Shown: positions 54,223 through 63,335 of the stretch, piece after piece | How positions within the stretch are numbered: the stretch's first letter is position 1 | Layout: every line of letters begins with the position of its first letter | Program-made: the position numbers and the translations under genes | Notes under the pieces: model-generated | What the model saw: the letters and a program-made list of their open reading frames with translations, nothing else | What the model was told of the DNA's origin: nothing | Databases searched by the model: none | From: Natrinema sp. SYSU A 869 | Lineage (GTDB): Archaea; Halobacteriota; Halobacteria; Halobacteriales; Natrialbaceae | Reading direction: 5' to 3' | Length of the DNA: 64,000 nt | Assembly: GCF_019879105.1 (NCBI RefSeq) | Contig: NZ_CP082249.1 | Span: 3,472,001 to 3,536,000 of the forward strand

Positions 54223-54873
54223 TTACGGCTCCGCCGGTCTGTGGGCGTTCTTGGCTCGGTCGACGAACGATCGGACGGCGTCGACGTCCTTGACGCCGCC
54301 GCTGTCCTCGACGCCGCTGGCCACGTCGACGGCGAACGGCTCGACGGTTCGGACCGCATCGCCGACGTTGTCGGGCGTCAGTCCGCCCGCGAGGATCAGC
54401 GGCGAGTCGAGGTCCGCAGCTGCCATTCGCGTCTGGTCCCAGTCGTGGGTCCGCCCGGTGCCGCCGCCGCCGTCCTCGCCGGCCGTGTCGACGATGAGCC
54501 CGTCGACGACGTCGTCATAGGCCTCGGCGGTCGTCGCATCGTCGGCGTCGACCGCGAGCAGGAGTTCCGTCTCGAGTTTCGCGCGCAGGTACGCAAGATC
54601 ACCGACTCGGATGTCGCTGTGAATCTGAATCGCGTCGGGTTCGATCTCCTCGGCCAGTTCGATCGCCTCCTCTGGACCGGCGGGCATCGTCACGAGTACG
54701 CTCGTCACGAACAGCGGCGTGGCCGCCGCGAGCGCCGCGGCCCGTTCGATCGAGACCTCCCGTGGCGTGTCAACCGAGACGTCACAGATGATGCCAATCG
54801 CGTCCGCTCCCGCGGTGATCGCGGCCTTGAGGTCGACTTCGCTGGTCAGTCCGCAGATCTTGACGCGCGTCAT
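54223..54873 (-). CDS. trpF: phosphoribosylanthranilate isomerase
   Basis: A 216-residue TIM-barrel isomerase. VKICGLTSEVDLKAAITAGA contains the catalytic Cys in KICG, and LILAGGLTPDNVGDAV holds the phosphate-binding loop with a later GVEDSGGVKDVDAV. This is the standard length. It overlaps the trpD stop by four bases, so translation is coupled, and is followed directly by trpE. Confidence 0.93.
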   Translation of the reverse strand: MTRVKICGLTSEVDLKAAITAGADAIGIICDVSVDTPREVSIERAAALAAATPLFVTSVLVTMPAGPEEAIELAEEIEPDAIQIHSDIRVGDLAYLRAKLETELLLAVDADDATTAEAYDDVVDGLIVDTAGEDGGGGTGRTHDWDQTRMAAADLDSPLILAGGLTPDNVGDAVRTVEPFAVDVASGVEDSGGVKDVDAVRSFVDRAKNAHRPAEP

Positions 54874-55892
54874 CGTCCCTCCTCTACCGGCTCCACCGTC
54901 GCGCCGCGGAGTCGCTCGAGTTTCCGGGCCGCCGCCCCGGACTCGATCGCCTCGCGGGCTACGTCTGCGCCGGCCTCGAGCGAGTCGGCCTCGCCGGCGA
55001 CGTAGATCGCCGCGCCGGCGTTCGCGAGGATAACGTCTCGCTTTGCACCGGTCACGTCGCCCTCAACGATCCCACGCATGTCGTCGGCGTTCTCTTCGGG
55101 CGAGCCGCCGGAGATGTCCTCGATATCGTGGGTCTCGAGGCCGAGATCGGACGGCTCAAGCACGTACTCTTCGAAAGAGTCGCCGTCGACTTCCGCGGCG
55201 ACGGTCTCGCCGTGGATAGCGATCTCGTCGGTCCCTGCGCCATGGACGACCAGCGCGCGCTCGATGTCCATCCGGGACAGCGCATCCGCGAGCACGGGGA
55301 CGAGGTCGGGGTCGTAGACGCCGACGACCTGTGCATCCGCTCCGGCCGGATTCGTCAGCGGACCGAGCACATTGAAGATCGTCCGCATGCCGAGTTCCTT
55401 GCGCGGTCCGATGACGGCCTTCATCGCCGGGTGGAACACCGGCGCGAGCATGAAGCCGATGCCGTTGTCCTCGATTGCCCCCTCGACGGCCGGCGGTTCG
55501 GCCTCGATGTTCACGCCGACTTCCTCTAAGACATCCGCGCTGCCCGAGGCGGAGGAGACCGAGTAGTTGCCGTGCTTGGCGACTGGAACGTCGGCTCCGG
55601 CCGCGACGATCGCGCTCGTCGTCGAGACGTTGATCGTGTTGTAATCGTCCCCGCCCGTGCCACAGGTGTCGACCAGCGGTTCTCGGTCGGGCGTGATCGT
55701 TCTAGCCGCATCGCGCATCCCCTCGGCGAAGCCCGCGATCTCGGCTTCCGTCTCTCCCTTCGCACGCAGCGCCGCCAGCAGCGCACCGATCTGTGCCTCC
55801 GTCGCGCCCTCGAAAACGGCCGTTGAGGCCGCTCGAGCGTCCGATTGCGTGAGATCCTCCCCGTCCGTGACTCGTTCGACGTATTCCTGCAT
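54870..55892 (-). CDS. trpD: anthranilate phosphoribosyltransferase
   Basis: A 340-residue enzyme that joins anthranilate to PRPP. Signatures are the PRPP loop DTCGTGGDDYNTINVSTTSA near residue 80, KHGNYSVSSASGSADVLEE and the GPLTNPAGA segment. Start MQEYVERVTDG is used because the 44 upstream residues are unlike the family. It heads the operon trpD-F-E-G, an order known in haloarchaea, where trpC, B and A are usually elsewhere. A TTAAG-type element about 65 bases upstream could be the promoter. Confidence 0.93.
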   Translation of the reverse strand: MQEYVERVTDGEDLTQSDARAASTAVFEGATEAQIGALLAALRAKGETEAEIAGFAEGMRDAARTITPDREPLVDTCGTGGDDYNTINVSTTSAIVAAGADVPVAKHGNYSVSSASGSADVLEEVGVNIEAEPPAVEGAIEDNGIGFMLAPVFHPAMKAVIGPRKELGMRTIFNVLGPLTNPAGADAQVVGVYDPDLVPVLADALSRMDIERALVVHGAGTDEIAIHGETVAAEVDGDSFEEYVLEPSDLGLETHDIEDISGGSPEENADDMRGIVEGDVTGAKRDVILANAGAAIYVAGEADSLEAGADVAREAIESGAAARKLERLRGATVEPVEEGR

Positions 55893-56076
55893 AGTGGACA
55901 CCAATGTACGTAGTTGTCTTGTAATGCCCAAATCAGTACATCGACTTAAGCGTATCGAACGGGTGCGTGGGGTCAACTCACGTACGGCAGTCGATTCGAA
56001 ACCTTCAATTGGTATGGGGAGCAACGAATGAGTGGAGACAACGTGGCGACGGACGCCACGGATGAAAGCAAAACCA

Positions 56077-56151
56077 GGGTTGGTGGTCTAGTCTGGTTAC
56101 GACACCTCCTTGACATGGAGGAGGCCGGCAGTTCAAATCTGCTCCAACCCA
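56077..56151 (+). tRNA. tRNA-Val (anticodon GAC)
   Basis: A 75-base tRNA: acceptor GGGTTGG pairs with CCAACCC, discriminator A, D-arm TGGTCTAGTCTGGTTACGAC, anticodon stem CCTCC/GGAGG around TTGACAT (anticodon GAC) and T-arm GCAGTTCAAATCTGC. It reads GUC and GUU. The CCA end is not encoded. It is divergent from trpD and is followed by the hairpin array made of copies of its own 3' end. Confidence 0.95.
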
Positions 56152-56494
56152 TTTCTGACGAACTAATACGACGAACAGAGTGAGGAGTACGTTCGTCAGA
56201 AATTGTACTGAGAGATTTGAACGAGACGAGTCGCGGTGCCCGAACGAAGTGAGGGCGACCGTCTCGGCGTGGTTCAAATCTGCTCCAACCCACTATTTCT
56301 GTCGCGAGCAAATCCGCGAGCGACGAAATCGTCATGGTGGACAGATTTGAATCAGGGAGCAGCTTTGCTGCGACCGTGGTTCAAATCTGCTCGAACCCAT
56401 TCCTGACGGAACGACAATCGAGGAGCGTGTGGGGCACTGCCCAGTCAATGTCGAACGGTGAAACCGTGAGCGAAGCGAGTCGTTCCATCAGAAA
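56131..56494. repeat. tRNA-Val 3'-end copies and hairpins
   Basis: The last 21 bases of tRNA-Val (56131-56151) recur exactly at 56272-56292 and with one change at 56379-56399. Each copy is the right arm of a hairpin whose left arm is an antisense fragment: AGATTTGAAC at 56213-56222 and CAGATTTGAA at 56342-56351. Other hairpins starting TTTCTG or TTCCTG follow each copy: 56152-56163 with 56191-56202 (12 perfect pairs), 56293-56328, and 56400-56414 with 56480-56494. No gene is present. Confidence 0.8.
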
Positions 56495-56699
56495 TTGTTA
56501 TGGAACATTCGAACCAGGTTCCGCGAGTTTCGGTCCTCATTCGAGTCTGGTACTACTCGCAAGCGACTTCGTTTGCGACTCGCTCCGATCCGTGTTCGAG
56601 TAACGTGTTAGTGCCCACTGTCAGCACTGATTTCACAGACGAGAGCACCCACGGTCGACGGACCACCGGCCGCGTCGTCGCCCCACCGACCGGATTGAA
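56495..56699. other. intergenic stretch, no gene seen
   Basis: About 200 bases (550 counting the preceding hairpin array) before the convergent lipoprotein gene. Open frames are Ser/Thr-rich shadows. A possible further diverged hairpin remnant lies near 56499-56525 but cannot be aligned with confidence. Confidence 0.35.
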
Positions 56700-57047
56700 T
56701 CACTTGACGGCGTCCCAAGACGCCGAGGCCGTCAGACGGTCGTCATCGACATCGACCGAACTCTCATCGGCGGAAGAACCAACTGAGTCCTCGAGCGCGC
56801 TTGTATCCGCGTCGCCGAGAACGGCTGCGAATTCGCCGGTCGCTCCGTCCTGCTCCGCGTCGAGAGACAGCGAAGCGACGCCACCCTCGAGCCCCTCGAG
56901 TTCGGAGTATTCCACGTTCGAGAAGCCCTTTCCGGTCCCGTTTCCGTTCCCGTTTCCGCTCTCATCGTCGGAACCGAGACAACCAGCGGCACTCATTGCC
57001 ATCGAAACGCCCGTGAACTTCAGTATAGTACGACGGTTTGTTCTCAT
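56700..57047 (-). CDS. small Tat lipoprotein of unknown function
   Basis: A 115-residue protein: NRRTILKFTGVSMAMSAAGC carries a twin-arginine motif and a lipobox, then a Gly/Asn linker (GNGNGNGTGKG) and about 70 acidic residues with alternating hydrophobics (SELEGLEGGVASLSLDAEQD). It may be a complete small lipoprotein or the front part of a larger lost one; no domain is recognised. Start MRTNRR is chosen because the twin-arginine follows at once. Confidence 0.65.
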   Translation of the reverse strand: MRTNRRTILKFTGVSMAMSAAGCLGSDDESGNGNGNGTGKGFSNVEYSELEGLEGGVASLSLDAEQDGATGEFAAVLGDADTSALEDSVGSSADESSVDVDDDRLTASASWDAVK

Positions 57048-57237
57048 GATATCAATCGGCACTTGTCATCTATCATGAGATTTCCCAAAACGAGCAACTC
57101 ATTCTGCGAGAGGTGCATCACGCAGCGGTATCGGTCGTCCGGTGGATCGTTGGTCCCGTAAACGACGGGAGACGGACCAACGTTTCACTCCGCTCGGTAT
57201 CGAACGCTACAAACCCGCGAGTCGATTCGAACGTGAT

Positions 57238-58146
57238 ATGGAAGTCGTCGGTCGGCTGCTGGCGTTGCTCGTCGTGTTGTTGGTCGGCGCTGGATTGCGA
57301 ACGACCGGCATTCTCGATACGCGCCGGACCGAACTGCTGAACGCCCTCGCCTACTACGTCGCGCTCCCGGCGCTGATCTTCGTCTCGACCTACGATCGGT
57401 CGATCGGGGAGCTCCTCTCCCCCGCACTGCTGGGCGGGCTCCTGTTCGTGCTGTTCGCGACCGCGGGGGCCGCCTGGATCGTCCACCGGAATCGCGACTC
57501 GAAGGCGCGCCGAAGTGTCGCGATCATACAGTCCTATCACTCGAATCTAGGCTATCTCGGACTGCCACTGGTCGCCGCAACGTTCGATCCCGCGGTGACG
57601 GCGATCGCGAGCGTCGTGCTGGGCGTCATGTCGTTAACGCAGGTGCCGCTGACGGTCGTCATACTCTCGATGCTCAACGGGACCGACGCGTCGATCGCGC
57701 GCGAACTCCGCGGGCTCGCGAGGAACCCCGTCCTACTGGCGTTGATCGCCGGCCTCGCCGTCGGCTCGCTCGGGATCTCGATTCCGTCGTCCGCCGCGGC
57801 CGGCCTCAACGTCGTCGGCTCAATCGCGCTCCCGGTCGCCTTGCTCTGTGTCGGGGCCTCCCTCCAGGTCGACCTGCCCTCGATCGACGTCGGTGCGACC
57901 GCCACCGTCGTCGCACTCAAAATCTGTCTAATGCCCGTCATCGCGTGGACCGTCTTCTCCGCGCTCGCCGTCGACTCCGCGACGTTTACTGCCTGCGTGG
58001 TGATGCTCGGGACGCCGACTGCCGTCTCGACGTTCGTCTTCGCGAACGAACTCGGCGGCGACAGGCAGTTCGCCTCACTGAACGTCTTCGTCACGACGCT
58101 CGTCTCGATCGCGACGCTGTTCGTCCTGATCACGCTCGTGAGCTGA
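57238..58146 (+). CDS. AEC-family transporter (auxin efflux carrier-like)
   Basis: A 302-residue membrane protein with about ten helices. LNALAYYVALPALIFVSTYD and YHSNLGYLGLPLVAATFDPA are conserved family segments, and the C-terminal repeat ends with VVMLGTPTAVSTFVFANELG. AEC proteins export small organic anions in bacteria and archaea. The internal ATG at 57238 is used since upstream residues are basic and hydrophilic. It is a single gene and no regulator is near. Confidence 0.85.
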   Translation: MEVVGRLLALLVVLLVGAGLRTTGILDTRRTELLNALAYYVALPALIFVSTYDRSIGELLSPALLGGLLFVLFATAGAAWIVHRNRDSKARRSVAIIQSYHSNLGYLGLPLVAATFDPAVTAIASVVLGVMSLTQVPLTVVILSMLNGTDASIARELRGLARNPVLLALIAGLAVGSLGISIPSSAAAGLNVVGSIALPVALLCVGASLQVDLPSIDVGATATVVALKICLMPVIAWTVFSALAVDSATFTACVVMLGTPTAVSTFVFANELGGDRQFASLNVFVTTLVSIATLFVLITLVS

Positions 58147-58226
58147 GAACGGGACGCCAGTTTACTGTCGACAGCCCTCGAGCGGATGGGGCCGGAAAGT
58201 GAGATCGGAACCGCGTCGACCAGCTC

Positions 58227-58967
58227 TTATCGAGAGAAGAACCGTTTGAACCGGCCGAGCAGTCCGGGACTGTCGTCCTTGTCCTCGTCGTCGCTCGAGG
58301 CTGGGGCCGCGTCGCGGTCGACCGACCCGGCGAGCGGGCCGGCGTCATCGGGCAACTCTTCGTCGGCATCGGTTCTGCCGGTTTGGCTCATCTCGAGGTC
58401 GTTCATCGAGAGGTCGACGTCGTCGATCTCGGGGGTCGATTCCCGATCCGCGCCGGCTTCGGACGCGCGGACGTCCGCGCCGGTAACGGTTCCGTCCTCG
58501 ACGCGGGCGGCGAGGTCCTCGAGCGAGGCGTCGTCGGGAAGCGATGACGCGGCCGCATCGACCGTTGCGGCGTCGGTCGTGTTCGATCCCTCGTTGGACC
58601 CGGCGTCGGCCGTCTCGGTCTCAGTCTCGGGTTCCCCTTCGGCGGTCGTGTCGTCGGTCGTCGCGGTGGTCGGCTCTGCCTCTGGCTGACCGGCATCGTC
58701 AGCTGTCGTCTCATCGACTGCGGGAATATCGTCTTCGTCGAACGCAGCCGTGGCGGAATCGCTCGGTTCGCTCGTCGTGACGGCCGTATCGTCCGATTCT
58801 GATGATTCCGAGTTCGTCGAATCTAGCGACTCGAGGATGTCGTCGACGCTCTCATCGGAGACGACGCGCTGGGGACCGCCGCCGGGTTCGGGACTGCCCG
58901 TCGAATCGGTCTCGTCGGCCGCGCCGGGGTCGTCGGTCGCGGTGGTGGTCGATTGCTCGTCGCTCAT
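58227..58967 (-). CDS. acidic disordered protein with C-terminal amphipathic helix
   Basis: A 246-residue protein that is Asp/Glu/Ser/Thr-rich throughout. It has short conserved-looking pieces (RVVSDESVDDILESLDSTNS near residue 35, DASLEDLAARVEDGTVTGAD near 148, DVDLSMNDLEMSQTG near 182). It ends in the basic amphipathic GLLGRFKRFFSR, which could bind membrane or nucleic acid. There is no catalytic motif. Low-complexity composition makes homology hard to judge; probably a halobacterial regulatory or scaffold protein. Confidence 0.6.
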   Translation of the reverse strand: MSDEQSTTTATDDPGAADETDSTGSPEPGGGPQRVVSDESVDDILESLDSTNSESSESDDTAVTTSEPSDSATAAFDEDDIPAVDETTADDAGQPEAEPTTATTDDTTAEGEPETETETADAGSNEGSNTTDAATVDAAASSLPDDASLEDLAARVEDGTVTGADVRASEAGADRESTPEIDDVDLSMNDLEMSQTGRTDADEELPDDAGPLAGSVDRDAAPASSDDEDKDDSPGLLGRFKRFFSR

Positions 58968-59046
58968 TGTGGTGATCTGTCGCTGCCGGGGACATAATCC
59001 TTCCCCCAGGCTCGGCAGGCCGAGACAGGGGCGACTCGAACGCGAC

Positions 59047-59829
59047 CTATTCGGCGATCAGCGGCCGTGCTCGGACGACGTTGAGAACGGCACCGACGAG
59101 AATGATGATGCCGGCGAAGTAGAGCCAGGTGACGAACAGGAGGACGGCACCGACGGCTCCGTAGGCCTCGTACTGGGCGGCGTTCGTTGCGTAGAGCTGG
59201 AAGCCGAACTGGAGGACCGTCCAGCCGACGGCCGCGAAGAGCGCGCCCGGGAGGACCTCGCCGAGTTCGACCGGGATCGGCGGGAGGACGTAGTAAATCG
59301 GCAGGAAGACAAAGACGAGCCCGGCCAGCAGCGCGACCCAACTCAGTAGGCCAGCGAACGGCACGGTCTCGGGGACGAGCCGGAGCGCCGCGCCGATCCC
59401 GATCATGAGGACGAGCGCGACCGCGCCGGCGACGATCACGGTGAGCCCGTCCCTGATCTGGTCGACGAGAGTGTCCTCGGCGACCTCGTCGTAGACCTTG
59501 TCGAACGCGAGGCTCAGGCCGCGAAAGACCTTGAGCGCACCCCAGGTGGCGACGAGAAACGCGACGATGGTCGCCTCGGCGCGACCCGATTCGGTCGTCA
59601 GCGCTTCGGTGACCAGCTGTTCACCCGACGCCGGGAGGAAGTCGCCGGCGACGGTGATTAGCCGCTGAGCCGCCTGCTCGCCGCCGAGCAGCGAGCCAAC
59701 GACGAGCGCGAGCAAGACGAGCGGTATCAACGAGACGAACGCGTAGTAGGCGAAGCCGGCGGCGAGAAAGGTCAGATCGCGGTCGCTCGCCGTCCGGTAG
59801 ATCGCGGTGAGTGTCTCCGGAATAGCCAT
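59047..59829 (-). CDS. YihY/BrkB-family membrane protein, short form
   Basis: A 260-residue protein with about six helices: FLAAGFAYYAFVSLIPLVLL at the N-terminus and AVLLFVTWLYFAGIIILVGA at the end. It is a paralogue of the 361-residue protein at 17543 without the long acidic tail. The ATG at 59829 is chosen because a TTATTAAAC box lies about 30 bases upstream (leaderless). Role unknown. Confidence 0.85.
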   Translation of the reverse strand: MAIPETLTAIYRTASDRDLTFLAAGFAYYAFVSLIPLVLLALVVGSLLGGEQAAQRLITVAGDFLPASGEQLVTEALTTESGRAEATIVAFLVATWGALKVFRGLSLAFDKVYDEVAEDTLVDQIRDGLTVIVAGAVALVLMIGIGAALRLVPETVPFAGLLSWVALLAGLVFVFLPIYYVLPPIPVELGEVLPGALFAAVGWTVLQFGFQLYATNAAQYEAYGAVGAVLLFVTWLYFAGIIILVGAVLNVVRARPLIAE

Positions 59830-59949
59830 ATGATCCGTATGATTATCAGGTTTAATAACGTGTAAGTGATTCGCAGTCCCTGTGGTCGGCCTAGCCCCTC
59901 CGTTTCTGTCGAAGCTATCACCGCTCGAGGTTGTATGTTCAAACAACAG

Positions 59950-60693
59950 TCACCATTCGCGACAGAAGTTCTGGCCCGCGTAGACGGAACCGTCCTCGGC
60001 GATGTAAACGCCGACGCCCGCACGATCCCAAGAGGGCGTCTCGCCTTCCTCGAGGATCGCGTGTCGGTGGTCTGTGGAGTTCATCCACTGATTGACCAGC
60101 CCGTTCGCGAGGCCCTCGGCGGTCTGATAGCGAACGACGTCATCACCATCGGACCGCTGGACGCGCCGATCGACCCAGGTCATGGCGATGTTCTCGCCGT
60201 AGCCCTGACAATAGCTGTCGACGTCCTCGAACCGGTCGTAGGGGCCCTCCCCAGTGGGGTTCGTGTGCGCGAAGTACTCGCGCTGGGCCATGTCGTAGGT
60301 GTGAGCGCGAGCAACCGACGCGACCGTCCCGTCCCACTCGAGGGGCTCGAGGCCGTGCTCGGCCCGGCGGTCGTTGATCTCGGCGTGGACGAAATCTTCG
60401 ACGGTGGGGGACGCGATCGTCTCGACGTTGGTCTCATACCTCGAGTTCCCGGGGTTATCCGGGTCAGTCACCGCGGGGTTGCGTTCGCCGGCCGGCGGCG
60501 GCTCGGAACTGGGGGCGGCTCCGTTCTCGAGACCGGGGACATCGATGAGTTGCGGTATGAACAGTGCCGTTCCGAGCGCGAGCGAACAGATGAGGGCAAT
60601 GGCGATGAGGAGACTCACTACGCCTCGAAGCAGCGCACGGTCAGTGCCCTCCGCCGTATCGATCGCCGTCGTCGCGGACCGCTTGCCCTCCAT
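59950..60693 (-). CDS. CAP-domain (SCP/PR1-like) secreted or anchored protein
   Basis: A 247-residue protein with an N-terminal hydrophobic anchor (VVSLLIAIALICSLALGTAL), a Pro/Gly-rich linker and a CAP domain from about residue 95: HAEINDRRAEHGLEPLEWDG, YFAHTNPTG, then GYGENIAM and WMNSTDHRHAIL, and finally GVGVYIAEDG. The conserved His/Glu cavity residues are present. Archaeal CAP proteins are extracellular; function (perhaps lipid or peptide binding) is unknown. Start at 60693 avoids an arginine-rich extension. Confidence 0.82.
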   Translation of the reverse strand: MEGKRSATTAIDTAEGTDRALLRGVVSLLIAIALICSLALGTALFIPQLIDVPGLENGAAPSSEPPPAGERNPAVTDPDNPGNSRYETNVETIASPTVEDFVHAEINDRRAEHGLEPLEWDGTVASVARAHTYDMAQREYFAHTNPTGEGPYDRFEDVDSYCQGYGENIAMTWVDRRVQRSDGDDVVRYQTAEGLANGLVNQWMNSTDHRHAILEEGETPSWDRAGVGVYIAEDGSVYAGQNFCREW

Positions 60694-60813
60694 TAGATTG
60701 AGTATCGGCCGCTCGGCACAAGACAGTCGCGGTCGCTTACACATCGTGAGACGGCGTTTCCACACAGTGAGACGAGGACGAGGGCGTATATCTGAAGACT
60801 GAGAGCAGGTGTC

Positions 60814-61125
60814 TCAGTCGTCCGTGGCTCCGTTGCCGAAGATCGTCTCGTGGACCCCAATGACGAGACCGGGAACGACCGCCATGAAGAGATGTTCCTC
60901 GAGCGGGATGCCGGCGACGTCGATGCCGGTCCGAAGTTTGATGTCGAAGACGCCCACGGCGAGGGTATACCGGTCCCAGACGTAGGCGATGGGGTAGAGC
61001 GCGAGGATGGTTACCGCCGCCTTCCGGAGCGCGTTCGCGCGACGGAGCAACACGGTGGCGACGGCTCCCCAAACTAGTTCCGTGACGAGGTAGGTGTAGC
61101 GACCGAAGACGCTGATATCGGGCAT
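60814..61125 (-). CDS. lycopene-cyclase-domain membrane protein
   Basis: A 103-residue protein with about three helices: YTYLVTELVWGAVATVLLRR, ILALYPIAYVWDRYTLAVGV and GIPLEEHLFMAVVPGLVIGV. The PLEEHLFM motif is characteristic of the lycopene cyclase domain (heterodimeric CrtY/CarRP type). Functional archaeal cyclases usually carry two such domains. This one has a single domain, so it may pair with another subunit or have a related role in carotenoid metabolism. Confidence 0.75.
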   Translation of the reverse strand: MPDISVFGRYTYLVTELVWGAVATVLLRRANALRKAAVTILALYPIAYVWDRYTLAVGVFDIKLRTGIDVAGIPLEEHLFMAVVPGLVIGVHETIFGNGATDD

Positions 61126-61231
61126 CAGCCGCCGATTCAACGGCCGATGCAAAAACCCCCGGGGCCGGTCCTCCCTGGATAAAACGGGCAGTATGTTAAA
61201 TACCTCTGCGACAGTATGTACCCCTAGAAGG

Positions 61232-62389
61232 ATGAATATCGCTGATATCGCCACCACGGAGTTCATCGAAGTCGACGTCGGCACACGCATGGGGAAGGTC
61301 CGTTCAATGTTCGAGAACGGCAACCCCAAGGGAATCATCGTCACCGACGACGGGGAATACGAGGGCGTCATCAGCGAGCGGGAGATCCTCCAATCCCACG
61401 TCGAGGACGACGCCAAGGTCGCGGCACTCACCAAACCGAGCCGAAGCACACCATCGCCGAAGGTCGACCGGCAGGAAGACGTTCGGGAGACCGCACGCGT
61501 GCTCGTCGAGAGCAATGCCAAGGTCGCGCCGGTCTTCGAAAACGGCGACCTCTGGGGCGTCATCACCAACGATGCGATCCTTGAGGCGGTCCTGGAGAAC
61601 CTCGACGCGCTCACCGTCGAGGACATCTACACCGCCGATCCGGTCACGCTCACCGAGGACGACGGGATCGGGAAGGCGATCAACCTCCTGCGTGAGCACG
61701 GCATCTCCCGACTACCGATCATGAACGAGAACGGCTACCTCTCCGGGGTCGTGACGACTCACGACATCGCCGACTTCGTCATTCGGGAGAACCACACGAC
61801 GACAACCGGCGATCGAGTTGGTGACACCCAGCGACTGCTCGATGTCCCGGTCTACGATATCATGGCAAGTCCCGTCGAGACGACGACGCTCGACGCCACC
61901 GCCAAGGAGGCCGTCGAAGCGATGCTCGAGGACGACTACGCGGGGCTGATGGTCACGCCGGCGGACGACGACCGCGTCGTCATCGGCGTCATCACCAAGA
62001 CGGACGTCCTGCGCGCGCTGACGTTCACCGAGGAAGAGCACATGGACGTCCAGATCACGAACATCTCGATGCTCGACACCATCACCCGGGAGTCGATCGT
62101 CCAGAGCATCGAGGACGTTTCGGACAAGTACGCAGACATGCAGGTGATGCACGCCCACGTCCGCTTCCACGAGCACAACGAGAAGCTCCGTGGGACCCCG
62201 CTTGTGCAGTGTCAGATCCGCCTGCGCACCAACAAGGACCAGGTCGCCGGCACCGGCGAAGGCTACGGCGCGGAGAATTCCTTCCGGGTCGCACTGGACA
62301 AACTCGAGCGAAACGTCCTCGAACTCAAGGGCGTCACCAGCGACGAGGAGTACCGCGGCCAGCTCCTGCGGAAGCTGAACCAGATCTAA
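61232..62389 (+). CDS. four-CBS-domain protein with HPF-like C-terminus
   Basis: A 385-residue protein. Residues 1-275 hold four CBS motifs (for example GIIVTDDGEYEGVISEREIL, NGYLSGVVTTHDIADFV and DRVVIGVITKTDVLRAL), which bind adenine nucleotides. Residues from about 290 form a domain with VSDKYADMQVMHAHVRFHEH, then EGYGAENSFRVALDKLERNV, resembling the ribosome hibernation factor HPF/S30AE. An archaeal protein of this layout could sense energy state and act on ribosomes; archaeal hibernation proteins with CBS domains have been reported. The ATG at 61232 has a short GAAGG Shine-Dalgarno-like sequence just before it. Confidence 0.8.
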   Translation: MNIADIATTEFIEVDVGTRMGKVRSMFENGNPKGIIVTDDGEYEGVISEREILQSHVEDDAKVAALTKPSRSTPSPKVDRQEDVRETARVLVESNAKVAPVFENGDLWGVITNDAILEAVLENLDALTVEDIYTADPVTLTEDDGIGKAINLLREHGISRLPIMNENGYLSGVVTTHDIADFVIRENHTTTTGDRVGDTQRLLDVPVYDIMASPVETTTLDATAKEAVEAMLEDDYAGLMVTPADDDRVVIGVITKTDVLRALTFTEEEHMDVQITNISMLDTITRESIVQSIEDVSDKYADMQVMHAHVRFHEHNEKLRGTPLVQCQIRLRTNKDQVAGTGEGYGAENSFRVALDKLERNVLELKGVTSDEEYRGQLLRKLNQI

Positions 62390-62600
62390 GTCAACACTCA
62401 CGCTCGGGTGTGAGATCACGCTGTCAAACCGACGGTCGCGTATTTTTCCTCACAGTAACCGATCAGGAACCGATTACTACCGGCTAGCCTGCCGGCGGTT
62501 CACGTCGATAAGACGATCATACTCGGGTGAACACGAGATGCGATTCGACCACGAACCGGGAGACCGGTGCGAGGAACGGCACTCGCCAAGTCAGTGCGAA

Positions 62601-63335
62601 TCAGGAACGAACGGTTCCGTCTTCACCCTCGAGTCCGGTATCGGTAATCCGGAACTGCACCGACTCGCCCGCGGCTTTCGAGCGGTGCTTTTCTAGCGTC
62701 GCGCGTCGCTTCCCGCCGCGGAAGCGTTCGAGACGGACGACCGTTCCGGTCCAGTGCTCCAAGGTGTTGCCGCCCAGTCCGCGGGTGCGGTCCGAGTCGG
62801 GGTCGGCGAAGACCTGATTCGTCAGGACGACCGCGAGATCGTGTTTTCGCGCGAGCGAGAGCAGATGTGTCACCTGCCGGGTGACGCTTCGAAGCGCTTC
62901 CCCCTCGTCGCCGTCGGCCGTGCGCTCGAGACGGTAGAAGCCGGTCGCGCTGTCTAAGATGATCAGTTCCGCGCGCTCGGCGAACTCCTCGGCGTCGCGG
63001 ACGGCTTCGGCCTGTTCTTCGAAGTCCAGTACGTCCTCGATGACGATTCGCGAGGCAACGGCTTCGACGTCATCGGTCTCCTCGCCGTCTCGAGACGTCC
63101 CCTCGCCGGTTTTGGCCTCGAGCAACTGCTGGAAGCGGTCGACCGAGACACCCTCGGTGTCGATATAGACCGCGGTCCCGCCGTCGACGGCCGTTTCGAC
63201 GGCCGCCGACAGCGCGAGATTCGTCTTCCCAGCGGCCGGCGGGCCGTACAACTGCGTGACGGTCCCGCGTTCGAACCCCCCACCGAGCAACTCGTCGACC
63301 GGGCCACAACCGGTTGAAATCGGCTCGTCGGTCAC
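62601..63335 (-). CDS. radB: archaeal recombinase-like ATPase RadB
   Basis: A 244-residue RecA-fold ATPase without the N-terminal HhH domain of RadA. Walker A is GPPAAGKTN near residue 37, Walker B ELIILDSATG near 125, and there is a later VVLTNQVFAD segment. This matches RadB, a RadA paralogue that assists homologous recombination. The start is a GTG at 63335 (VTDEPISTGCGPVDELLGGG), supported by a CCTTTTTG box about 25-30 bases upstream and by the poor quality of the upstream extension. Confidence 0.9.
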   Translation of the reverse strand: MTDEPISTGCGPVDELLGGGFERGTVTQLYGPPAAGKTNLALSAAVETAVDGGTAVYIDTEGVSVDRFQQLLEAKTGEGTSRDGEETDDVEAVASRIVIEDVLDFEEQAEAVRDAEEFAERAELIILDSATGFYRLERTADGDEGEALRSVTRQVTHLLSLARKHDLAVVLTNQVFADPDSDRTRGLGGNTLEHWTGTVVRLERFRGGKRRATLEKHRSKAAGESVQFRITDTGLEGEDGTVRS

